Below, piece after piece: positions 23,282-29,871 of a stretch of 47,466 nucleotides of DNA (positions within the stretch are counted from its first letter, which is position 1; each line of letters begins with the position of its first letter). The position numbers were made by a program, and so were the translations under genes. The notes under the pieces are model-generated. The model did no database searches, had not been told where the DNA came from, and saw only the letters and a program-made list of their open reading frames with translations. Source of the stretch: CALJIC01 sp039805565 (GTDB lineage: Bacteria; Chloroflexota; Chloroflexia; Chloroflexales; Roseiflexaceae); NCBI GenBank assembly GCA_039805565.1, contig JBDLTZ010000182.1, positions 1 through 47,466 on the forward strand, in the 5' to 3' direction.

Positions 23282-23971
23282 TCAGGTCTCAGACTCCAGC
23301 CGCACCCCGAGCCGCGCGAAGACCTCCACGGCGAGCGGCCAGGAGCCCTCGTCCACCGCTGGTCCGGCGGGGGTGTCCCGCGTGATGACCTGCAGCAGCT
23401 CGCGGTGGCGCGGCGGCAGGTCGACATCTGGCAGCAGCGCGACGGCCATCCCCTCGGTCTCGGTCAGGGGCACAAGCAGCCGCGGCGCGCGCTGGGCCGC
23501 GAGCGCGTATCCCAGGAGAAGGGCCTGATCTTCGCTCAGCGGCTGACGCTGGCCCCCGCGCGCGAGGAGGAACTCAGGCACGCCTCGCCCTTTTCGCCGC
23601 CGCACCGGCCAGCCCGACGGAAGCAGCACCCCGGAGCGACCGGCGCGCTGCTCGGTCTCCAGCGGCGCCCAGCGCAGCTGCTCGACGTCGAAGGCGCTGA
23701 GCCGCTCGGACGGGGAGCTGAGCGGGTGCCAGGTCGGTTCCCCGAGCGGCGGCGGGTCTGGTAGCTGCGGCAGCGCGTCCAGCCGATCCTCCAGCGTCCG
23801 GACGCGGAAGCCGCGCTCGCGGAGGCGCGCCATCAGGCCGTCGCGGCGGTGGCTTGTGAGGATGAAGCGGTTGCCTACCAGCTCACCCTCGCCCTTCAGC
23901 AGCGTGTTGGCGCGCGGGTCGCGCACGATGAACCGCCCCGCAGTGATCTCTTCCAAGTCATACCGCGCCAT
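23282..23971 (-). CDS. Hypothetical protein
   Basis: 229 residues, ATG at 23971 with GAGG seven bases upstream. I do not recognise the family. It is soluble, without a signal peptide or membrane helix. Residues 1-60 (MARYDLEEITAGRFIVRDPRANTLLKG then GFRVRTLEDRLDAL) read like a small beta-rich domain; residues about 60-100 are Pro-rich; the C-terminal half has several Leu-rich helices (DQALLLGYALAAQRAPRLLVPLTE). It converges with ftsZ and lies downstream of the DinB-fusion gene on the same strand, separated by 77 nt, so the two may be co-transcribed. Confidence 0.75.
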   Translation of the reverse strand: MARYDLEEITAGRFIVRDPRANTLLKGEGELVGNRFILTSHRRDGLMARLRERGFRVRTLEDRLDALPQLPDPPPLGEPTWHPLSSPSERLSAFDVEQLRWAPLETEQRAGRSGVLLPSGWPVRRRKGRGVPEFLLARGGQRQPLSEDQALLLGYALAAQRAPRLLVPLTETEGMAVALLPDVDLPPRHRELLQVITRDTPAGPAVDEGSWPLAVEVFARLGVRLESET

Positions 23972-24048
23972 AGGTGCCTCAAAGTAAGAGCGCCAGGCGG
24001 CGGGCTTCCCCGACGCTCAGCGCTCGACATGGGGGGGCCGCCTCTGCG

Positions 24049-25050
24049 TCACTCGCCCTCGTTCACACCGGTTACAACTACTTCGGTGACCTCAGCCGGC
24101 TTGCCGTCCAGCCCCGCCGCCTGGAGCAGATCGTGGCGCAGCTGGGCCATCTCCACCAGATGCGTGCGCTCGTGGCTGATCACCCAGTTGCCTTGGTGGA
24201 GCAGGTTGATCTCACCATACAGCTCATGGTGGCCGGTGCGGTGCCAGGCGGCGCTGGTGAGGCCGCGAAGCAGGCTCAGCGTCTGCCGCCGGCTCGTGCG
24301 GTAGGCCTCGAGGGCAACCGTGATCGGCTTCGCGCGGTATGTGGCGGCAGCGTCCAGCTTCGGCGGGTGGGCGGGCGGCAGCTCGGGCCGGTCGGTCTCG
24401 AGCAGCAGCCAGGCACGCTCGCGGAACACCGCATCCATATCGGCCAGGTGCCCGGCCAGCTCCTTCAGCGAGGGCTGATCCGGCCGTAGGCGGCGTGAAA
24501 GCAGCGCGTCGTCCAGGCCAAGCAGCAACCTGCACAGGCCCTCCTCGCTGTGCTCGAGGAACGACATGATCGCGTGTGGGCCGAGCGATCCCATGAAGTC
24601 GATCGCCCGGAACGCGCGGTGGGCCTCGGGGACCGTGCTGCAGGTGGGGCACGCCCCGGTGAGCTGCCCCTCGCGGAGCTCGCCGCAGGTACCGCAGACG
24701 TAGATATCGCCCAGCTCATCCGCGCGCAGGTCGCGCCCCTCGGACATCGCCCGCTGCGCGCGGGCCAGCAGGTCGCGCGAAACGGCGGTGGTGCCGGTGA
24801 TGCGCCCGGTGTCAACGGCCTCCGGCTCGGGGCTGTGCAGCGCGCGCTCGACGTTCTCTACCGTGCTGGCGACCTCGTCGAGGGCGCGGAAGGCGCGCTC
24901 GGCGCGTGCGGCACGGGAGTTGCTCAGGGCTTCGAACAGCCGCGCGACATTGATCCGCCGCTCGTGGCGTGCTTGCTTGGCCCACGCTTGGTAGGCGACC
25001 TGGCCCATGCTCGAGCAGGTGAACATGCGGCGGAGCTCGTCTTCGTTCAT
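24049..25050 (-). CDS. Rubrerythrin-like/zinc-ribbon/DinB-like fusion protein
   Basis: 333 residues from ATG at 25050; the longer frame overlaps the divergent promoter. Residues 1-105 are helical (MNEDELRRMFTCSSMGQVAYQAWAK) and recall rubrerythrin-type four-helix proteins, though the iron-ligand set is not clear. Residues 119-137 form a rubredoxin-like ribbon, Cys119, Cys122, Cys134, Cys137 (CGTCGELREGQ then CPTC). Residues about 160-320 look like a DinB fold, with the putative metal His in ELAGHLADMD and the HERTHL pair. DinB proteins often are metal-dependent thiol S-transferases. Function is unknown; redox or thiol stress is a guess. Confidence 0.75.
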   Translation of the reverse strand: MNEDELRRMFTCSSMGQVAYQAWAKQARHERRINVARLFEALSNSRAARAERAFRALDEVASTVENVERALHSPEPEAVDTGRITGTTAVSRDLLARAQRAMSEGRDLRADELGDIYVCGTCGELREGQLTGACPTCSTVPEAHRAFRAIDFMGSLGPHAIMSFLEHSEEGLCRLLLGLDDALLSRRLRPDQPSLKELAGHLADMDAVFRERAWLLLETDRPELPPAHPPKLDAAATYRAKPITVALEAYRTSRRQTLSLLRGLTSAAWHRTGHHELYGEINLLHQGNWVISHERTHLVEMAQLRHDLLQAAGLDGKPAEVTEVVVTGVNEGE

Positions 25051-25106
25051 GATGTGGTTGGCCTCGTGCGGCACATATGGCCGCCTGTGGTTCGACGTCG
25101 CTCTTC

Positions 25107-25115
25107 TGGTATACT
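25107..25115 (+). promoter_or_regulatory. Extended -10 promoter of the exopolysaccharide operon
   Basis: TGGTATACT (TG at 25107-25108, TATACT at 25110-25115) lies 60 bp before the glycosyltransferase ATG. It fits the extended -10 pattern found before many genes in this window. It overlaps the divergent promoter read on the minus strand. Confidence 0.6.
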
Positions 25116-25142
25116 GTACTACCGATCGTCTCATCTACGCAA
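25113..25142 (-). promoter_or_regulatory. Divergent promoter of the DinB-fusion gene
   Basis: On the minus strand TTGCGT (25137-25142) and TACAGT (25113-25118) are 18 bp apart, 63 bp before the ATG at 25050. The -10 box overlaps that of the exopolysaccharide operon by three bases, so polymerase could occupy only one at a time. Confidence 0.45.
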
Positions 25143-25174
25143 GTCGCGTGCCTCAGCGCCCGCGGCCCCACTGC

Positions 25175-26260
25175 ATGCGAGTTGCGCTTGTCCACGACTA
25201 TCTGAACCAGTACGGCGGCGCCGAGCGCGTGCTCGAGGCGCTGCACGAGCTGTACCCCGAGGCGCCAGTCTTCACGTCCATCTACGACCCGGGCGCGATG
25301 CCGGCCCACTATCGCGCGTGGGACATCCGCACCTCCTGGATGCAGCGGCTGCCCGGGTGGCGCCGCCTGTTCCGCGCCTACCTGCCCCTGTACCCGGCCA
25401 CCTTCGCGAGGCTGGACCTACGCGGGTATGACCTGGTGCTGAGTAGCAGCAGCGCCTTCGCCAAGGGCGTGACGCCGCCGCCGGGCGTCGCCCACATCTG
25501 CTACTGCCACACCCCCATGCGCTTCGCCTGGCGCACCGACGCCTACCTGGAGCGGGAGGGGATCGGCGCGCTGTCCGGCCTGCTGGAGCCGGTGCTGGCG
25601 CTGCTGCGCCGCTGGGACGTGGCCTCGAGCCGGCGAGTGGATGTCTTTGTGGCAAACTCGCGCGAGGTGGCAGGGCGCATCAGCCGGCTCTACGGCCGAG
25701 AGGCCGCGGTGGTGCCGCCGCCGGTGGACCTGCCGCCCTTCGAGGAGCGGCCGCCGCAGGAGTTCTACCTGGCCGGCGGGCGCCTCATCCCCTACAAGCG
25801 GCTGGACCTGGCGGTGCGGGCTTTCAGCGCGCTCGGCCTGCCGCTCAAAGTCTTTGGGGACGGGCGGGACCGCGCAGCGCTCGAGGCCATCGGCGGGCCG
25901 AGCGTCGAGTTCCTGGGCTTCGTGAGCGAGGAGCGGCGGCGCGAGCTGTTCGCCGCTTGCCGCGCGTTCATCTTCCCCGGCGAGGAGGACTTCGGCATCA
26001 CGCCGCTGGAGGCCATGGCCGCCGGGCGCCCGGTGATCGCCTACGCGGCCGGCGGCGCGCTCGATACGGTGCTCGAGGGGGAGACCGGGCGCTTCTTCCA
26101 CGAGCAGAGCGCCGCGGCCCTGGCCGCCGCCGTGACCGCCTCGCTCCAGGACAGCTACGACCCGCGCGCCATCCGCCGTCACGCCGAGGGCTTCGGCCGC
26201 GAGGTGTTCCTGGAGCGGATGCGAGCCGTGGTGGAGGCGCAAGGTGCAGTACGCCCATGA
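25175..26260 (+). CDS. Glycosyltransferase family 4 protein
   Basis: 361 residues from ATG at 25175. GT-B fold: N-terminal half starts MRVALVHDYLNQYGGAERVLEALHELYPEAPVFTSIYD with the GGAE loop; C-terminal half has FLAGGRLIPYKR-type strand (LAGGRLIPYKRLDLAVRAF), VKVFGDG-like KVFGDGRD, and the nucleotide-sugar motif EEDFGITPLEAMAAGRPVIAYAAGG. It probably transfers a sugar to a growing exopolysaccharide repeat at the inner membrane face; donor and acceptor are unknown. The stop overlaps the next start (ATGA), placing it at the head of the operon with the Wzz-like and BY-kinase genes. No clear Shine-Dalgarno. Confidence 0.92.
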   Translation: MRVALVHDYLNQYGGAERVLEALHELYPEAPVFTSIYDPGAMPAHYRAWDIRTSWMQRLPGWRRLFRAYLPLYPATFARLDLRGYDLVLSSSSAFAKGVTPPPGVAHICYCHTPMRFAWRTDAYLEREGIGALSGLLEPVLALLRRWDVASSRRVDVFVANSREVAGRISRLYGREAAVVPPPVDLPPFEERPPQEFYLAGGRLIPYKRLDLAVRAFSALGLPLKVFGDGRDRAALEAIGGPSVEFLGFVSEERRRELFAACRAFIFPGEEDFGITPLEAMAAGRPVIAYAAGGALDTVLEGETGRFFHEQSAAALAAAVTASLQDSYDPRAIRRHAEGFGREVFLERMRAVVEAQGAVRP

Positions 26261-26862
26261 CTGATGTTCTGACAACCCTTCGGCGCCGCTGGCCGCTGGT
26301 GCTGCTCGTTCCGCTGGCGGCTATGCTGCTGAGCGCCGGGGTGGCGCTGGCCCAGCCGCCGCGCTACGCCGCCTCCGCGAGCCTGCTCGTGACGCGCTCA
26401 GAGGACCGGCGCTTTGACACCGAGGACGCTCTCGCGTATGATCTGCCCGCTATCCTGCGCAGTGAGCCGTTCGCGCGCGAGCTGTCCGCCGAGCTCGGTC
26501 GCCGCGGGCGCCGTGTGGAGCCAGCCCTGCTGCGTGAGATGATCGGCGCGGCGAACCAGCGGCGTGTCGTCGTCGTCACCGCCACATCGGGGGACCCGGC
26601 CGAGGCCGCGGCGGTGCTCGAGGCCGCAGTGACGCTGGTGCAGGCGCGAGGGTTGGCCCTGTGGGGCGACCCCGCCGCGACGCCGGAGCATACCGGGCTA
26701 AACGTGGTGGTGCTGGAGGGCGTCCCGGCGCAGGCCGCGCGCCTGGGCGGGGCGCGGGAGATCCTGCTTGACGCCGCGGTGCGCGGGCTGGTGGGCCTTG
26801 GCGCCGGCGCGGCCCTGGCACTGGCGGCGCAGGCCGTGGCGCAGCGTGAGAATGTCGTGTAG
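26257..26862 (+). CDS. Wzz-like polysaccharide chain-length protein (first copy)
   Basis: 201 residues, start overlapping the glycosyltransferase stop. It has an N-terminal membrane helix (about 12-33, WPLVLLVPLAAMLLSAGVALA), an outside domain of about 130 residues beginning PPRYAASASLLVTRSED, and a C-terminal membrane helix (about 175-196). This is the layout of polysaccharide co-polymerases (YveK/CapA type) that partner BY-kinases. Sequence is divergent and the C-terminal Pro-rich helix motif is not obvious, so the family call rests on topology and context. A second, more typical member follows. Confidence 0.75.
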   Translation: MTDVLTTLRRRWPLVLLVPLAAMLLSAGVALAQPPRYAASASLLVTRSEDRRFDTEDALAYDLPAILRSEPFARELSAELGRRGRRVEPALLREMIGAANQRRVVVVTATSGDPAEAAAVLEAAVTLVQARGLALWGDPAATPEHTGLNVVVLEGVPAQAARLGGAREILLDAAVRGLVGLGAGAALALAAQAVAQRENVV

Positions 26863-26913
26863 CGCGCAAGCCCCCCTTCCGCGAAACGAATAGAGATGAT
26901 GGGAAGATAGGAT

Positions 26914-27633
26914 ATGCAACTCGCAGACTACGCCACGATTATTCGTAGGCGCTGGTGGGTGATCTTCCTCGCGGCCGCTGTGGCCGCCGGAAGCGCCTAC
27001 GGCTTCAGCAAGTGGCAGGCTGCCTTTGCCCCGGTGTACCGCTCCGAGGCGAGCTACCTCGTGATGCCGAACCGGCTCGACAACGGCCTCAACATCGTGC
27101 TGCGGGACCGCATGAACAGCTACCGCGCGATCGCGCTGGCCCCGGTGCAGCTCGAGAAGATCAGCGCCGACCTCCAGCTGGACCGCAGCGCCGACTGGCT
27201 GCTCCAGCGCGTGGCGATCCAGCCGAAGCCGGAGGAGAGCCTCATCACCGTGCAGGTGGACTACCCCGACCCCGAGGTGGCGCCGCGCCTCGCCAACGCT
27301 ATCGGCGATAACCTGGTGGCGCTGGTGGCGGCCCGCAACAGCACGATCGAGGGCACTGACCGCATCAATGTGGTGACGAACCAGCCGGCCCGCCCCGCGG
27401 CGCTGCACCGGCCGCAGACCCGCATCAACGTCCTGGCGGGCGCCTTCCTGGGCCTGGTGCTCGGGTTGCTGCTGGCCTTCGTGCTTGAGGCGCTGGACGA
27501 CTCGCTCAAGACCCCGGCGGACGTCGAGCGCTTCGTGAAGCTGACGACGCTGGGAGCCATCCCGAACGTGGCCGACACGGGCTCGGCTCGCGCCGGAAAG
27601 CGCACACTAGGAACAGCAGATGCACGCAGATAG
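26914..27633 (+). CDS. Wzz/YveK-type chain-length determinant protein (second copy)
   Basis: 239 residues. N-terminal helix (about 14-29, WWVIFLAAAVAAGSAYG) follows LADYATIIRRRWW, the usual opening of Wzz domains; the outside part includes YRSEASYLVMPNR and VDYPDPEVAPRLANAIGDNLVAL; the C-terminal helix (about 172-193) follows PARPAALHRPQTRINVL, a typical PxxPxxP-like stretch, and the tail ALDDSLKTPADVERFVKLTTLGAIP is the kinase-contact segment. It should control polymer length and activate the BY-kinase whose gene overlaps its end by 14 nt. Confidence 0.9.
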   Translation: MQLADYATIIRRRWWVIFLAAAVAAGSAYGFSKWQAAFAPVYRSEASYLVMPNRLDNGLNIVLRDRMNSYRAIALAPVQLEKISADLQLDRSADWLLQRVAIQPKPEESLITVQVDYPDPEVAPRLANAIGDNLVALVAARNSTIEGTDRINVVTNQPARPAALHRPQTRINVLAGAFLGLVLGLLLAFVLEALDDSLKTPADVERFVKLTTLGAIPNVADTGSARAGKRTLGTADARR

Positions 27634-28291
27634 GCGCGAGCCATCCCCCCTCATCGCCCTCCGCGACCCGCGCTCGCAGGCTGCCGAGGCGTACCGCACG
27701 CTCCGCACGAACATCCAGTTCTCTAGCCTGGACCACCCGCTCCACACCCTGCTGGTCACCAGCACGGCCCCGGATGAGGGAAAGTCCACCACGCTGGCGA
27801 ACCTGGCCGTGACGATGGCACAGGCCGAGCAGCGCGTGATCCTGGTGGACTGCGACCTGCGCCGGCCGAGCCTGCACGGGCTGTTCGGCGTGGGCAACGA
27901 GAGCGGGCTGACGAACCTGATACTGGCGGCCGAGGACGCCCCCGTGCCGCTGCAGGAGACCGGCGTGCCCGGCCTGAGCCTGCTGGCGAGCGGGCCCCTG
28001 CCGCCGCGCCCCGCCGACATCCTCGGCTCGCGACGTATGGAGCAGGTGATCGCCCGGCTGCGCGGCATGGCCGACATCGTGTTGTTCGATACCCCGCCCG
28101 TGATCGCCGTGACCGACGCCGCCGTGCTGGCGACGCGAGTGGACGGCGTGCTGCTGGTGTTCCAGGCGGGCAAGACCAGCCGGGACCGGGCGCGCCGCAC
28201 GCGCGAGGTGCTTGAGAAGGTCAAGGCGAACATTGTCGGCGTGGTGCTCAACGGCGCCGAGCTCGAGCAGGGGTACGGCTACTACGGATAG
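27620..28291 (+). CDS. Bacterial tyrosine kinase (CpsD/CapB-type BY-kinase)
   Basis: 223 residues, overlapping the upstream gene by 14 nt. Motifs: AEAYRTLRTNIQFS at the N-terminus, Walker A TAPDEGKST (about 49-57), Walker A' ILVDCDLRRPSLH (from 74), and Walker B IVLFDTPP (153-160). The C-terminal Tyr cluster is short, with Tyr219, Tyr221 and Tyr222 in EQGYGYYG. Such kinases autophosphorylate and steer polysaccharide synthesis together with a Wzz-like partner in the membrane. The matching phosphatase follows after a 179-nt repeat-filled gap. Confidence 0.92.
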   Translation: MHADRREPSPLIALRDPRSQAAEAYRTLRTNIQFSSLDHPLHTLLVTSTAPDEGKSTTLANLAVTMAQAEQRVILVDCDLRRPSLHGLFGVGNESGLTNLILAAEDAPVPLQETGVPGLSLLASGPLPPRPADILGSRRMEQVIARLRGMADIVLFDTPPVIAVTDAAVLATRVDGVLLVFQAGKTSRDRARRTREVLEKVKANIVGVVLNGAELEQGYGYYG

Positions 28292-28469
28292 TGCGGAGTG
28301 CTGAGGTGTGAGTACTGAGTGAACTGGCGTTGCCTCGTGGCTCAGCACTGTACGTGTCCTCAGACGACACTCCAAACTTAAGGGTGCACTGGATGTCTTG
28401 GTACTACTCAGTATGCGGCGTTTAGCGCTGCACTGAGTACTCAGCACTCGTTACTCAGCACTCAGTACT
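28292..28469. repeat. ACTCAGC/GTACTGA heptamer hairpin between kinase and phosphatase genes
   Basis: Right arm: heptamers at 28437, 28444, 28451, 28458 (GTACTCA, GCACTCG, TTACTCA, GCACTCA) ending in GTACTT at 28470. Left arm: GTGCTGA (28298), GGTGTGA (28305), GTACTGA (28312). AGTACTGAGTG at 28311-28321 pairs exactly with 28459-28469. The inner about 110 bp contain no gene. The right arm abuts the ATG at 28471, so the phosphatase gene has no usual ribosome binding site. Confidence 0.8.
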
Positions 28470-28470
28470 T

Positions 28471-29241
28471 ATGATCGACCTTCACTCTCACATTCTCCAC
28501 GCCCTAGACGATGGGGCGCGCACGCGCGAGGAGTCGCTGGTGATGGCCCGGCTCGCGGTGGCCGACGGGATCACAGAGATGGTCGCCACGCCGCATAGTC
28601 CCGCCTCCACCGCTAGCGTGGTGTACGACCCCGCGCTGATCCGCGATCGGACCGAGGTGCTGAGCGATATGCTGCGGGCCGAGGGGATCGCGCTGCGGGT
28701 GCTGGCTGGCACAGAGATCGCCTTTGTGTCCGACGTAGCCGATCAGCTTGAGCGCGGGACGCTGCTGCCCTATGAGGGCACGCGCCTTATTCTGCTCGAG
28801 CCACCGTACAGCGGGCTGCCGGAGAACTTCGGCACGGTGCTCTTTGGCCTCCAGATCGCGGGGTACCGCGTGCTGATGGCGCACCCCGAGCGCTTGCCCG
28901 ACGTGCAGGAGAACCCCAACCGCCTGATCCCGCTGATCGAGCGCGGCGTGCTGATGCAGCTCACCGCTCAGGCGCTCACCGGCGGGCAGGGCAAGCACCT
29001 GCGCGAGCTCGCGGAGAGATTGGTCGTGCACCGTATGATTCACGTCCTCGCCAGTGACTCGCACGGCCTGCCGCCGCGCCGCGTGCCGGCTATGGCCATG
29101 GCGCGCGACCGTGCGGCCGAGCTGATCGGCGAGGAGGCCGCGCGGGCGCTCGTGCTGGACACCCCGCGCGCGCTGCTTGACGGTCTGCCCGTGTATCCTT
29201 CCCCACCGCGCCCCGTACCTCAGCGCCGCAACTGGTGGTAA
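28471..29241 (+). CDS. PHP-family protein-tyrosine phosphatase (CpsB/YwqE type)
   Basis: 256 residues. The PHP metal-binding motifs are visible: DLHSHILHALDDGA at the N-terminus, ATPHS, GTEIAF, MAHPERLPDVQENP, and LASDSHGLPPR. Enzymes of this type remove phosphate from the BY-kinase Tyr cluster and so reset polysaccharide synthesis. It lies downstream of the kinase but separated by a long hairpin, so expression may differ from the operon. The last 15 residues are Pro/Arg-rich. No signal peptide. Confidence 0.92.
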   Translation: MIDLHSHILHALDDGARTREESLVMARLAVADGITEMVATPHSPASTASVVYDPALIRDRTEVLSDMLRAEGIALRVLAGTEIAFVSDVADQLERGTLLPYEGTRLILLEPPYSGLPENFGTVLFGLQIAGYRVLMAHPERLPDVQENPNRLIPLIERGVLMQLTAQALTGGQGKHLRELAERLVVHRMIHVLASDSHGLPPRRVPAMAMARDRAAELIGEEAARALVLDTPRALLDGLPVYPSPPRPVPQRRNWW

Positions 29242-29284
29242 ATGTTGTGGCAACGTCAACAGAGGCGACGCCCGGCGCTGGCGG

Positions 29285-29313
29285 TTGCCCGACACACATC
29301 GGTGTGATAGAAT
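29285..29313 (+). promoter_or_regulatory. Promoter of the receiver-domain gene
   Basis: TTGCCC (29285-29290) and TAGAAT (29308-29313) are 17 bp apart, with TG at 29305-29306 making an extended -10 box. Transcription should begin near 29320, 48 nt before the ATG. Confidence 0.75.
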
Positions 29314-29318
29314 GGGCG

Positions 29319-29348
29319 CGTGCGGTGTCACGCCAGGCACGGCTTTTT
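29319..29348 (+). terminator. Hairpin with T5 tract at the start of the leader
   Basis: CGTGCGG (29319-29325) can pair with CC (29333-29334) and GCACG (29337-29341) with a 2-nt bulge, followed by GCTTTTT (29342-29348). It looks like a weak intrinsic terminator placed directly after the predicted transcription start. It could be an attenuator for the receiver gene or the terminator of the upstream phosphatase gene. Stem stability is modest. Confidence 0.4.
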
Positions 29349-29367
29349 CGTGTTTGAGGAGCGCGCT

Positions 29368-29751
29368 ATGCCCGATCAACCAGCCCGTAATCCGGCGATT
29401 GTCCTCGTCGAAGATGAGCCGGATATCCTTATCATCTTGCATCGCCTGATGCGCGACCTCACCGGGGGCTATGACATTGTCACGGTGAATGGTGGGGCCG
29501 AAGCCCTAGCCCAGATCGCGCTCCGGCCGGTGCCGCTGGTGATCACGGACTACAACATGCCGGGTATGAACGGCCTCCAGCTCACTGCGGCGGTCAAAGA
29601 GACCTCGCCTGACACGCGGGTGGTGCTGATCACCGCCTACGCAACCCCCGAGCTCGAGAAGCGCGCCCGCGAGCAGCGGGTGGACTACTATCTTCCCAAG
29701 CCATTCCCGCTGGATCGGCTGGAGCAGATCGTGCGTGACGTGCTGAAGTAG
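29368..29751 (+). CDS. Stand-alone response regulator receiver protein
   Basis: 127 residues from ATG at 29368 with GAGGAG upstream. It is a single receiver domain with no output domain: acidic pair near Glu15-Asp16 (LVEDEPD), phospho-acceptor Asp61 (ITDYNMPGMNG), Thr/Ser switch Thr89 (LITAYA), and Lys111 (YYLPKPF). Such CheY-like proteins work by binding a partner once phosphorylated. No histidine kinase is nearby, so the partner is unknown. It has its own promoter and a strong downstream hairpin, so it is likely monocistronic. Confidence 0.92.
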   Translation: MPDQPARNPAIVLVEDEPDILIILHRLMRDLTGGYDIVTVNGGAEALAQIALRPVPLVITDYNMPGMNGLQLTAAVKETSPDTRVVLITAYATPELEKRAREQRVDYYLPKPFPLDRLEQIVRDVLK

Positions 29752-29770
29752 CGCCCGCTGCCAGACACCG

Positions 29771-29806
29771 AGCGATGCCCGTGGGGAACTCCCCGCGGGC
29801 GTCGCT
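29771..29806 (+). terminator. Strong hairpin after the receiver gene
   Basis: AGCGATGCCCGTGGGG (29771-29786) pairs with CCCCGCGGGCGTCGCT (29791-29806) over 16 bp with two G-U pairs and an AACT loop. There is no T-tract (GTGCTTCG follows). It starts 20 nt after the stop codon and most likely ends or protects the transcript. Confidence 0.65.
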
Positions 29807-29826
29807 GTGCTTCGGGTGGGAGCGCG

Positions 29827-29832
29827 TATAAT
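29827..29832 (+). promoter_or_regulatory. Possible -10 box of the gamma-glutamyltransferase gene
   Basis: A perfect TATAAT at 29827-29832 lies 40 bp before the ATG at 29872. No matching -35 or TG extension is visible, so support is limited. Confidence 0.4.
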
Positions 29833-29871
29833 CAGCGGACGCTCCATTTGCCAGCGAAAAGGAACACACCA

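Noticed and set aside
9107..28469. Heptamer arrays considered as CRISPR arrays or transposon ends
   Set aside because: Units are 7 nt, without spacers, and no transposase, cas gene or target-site duplication is visible.
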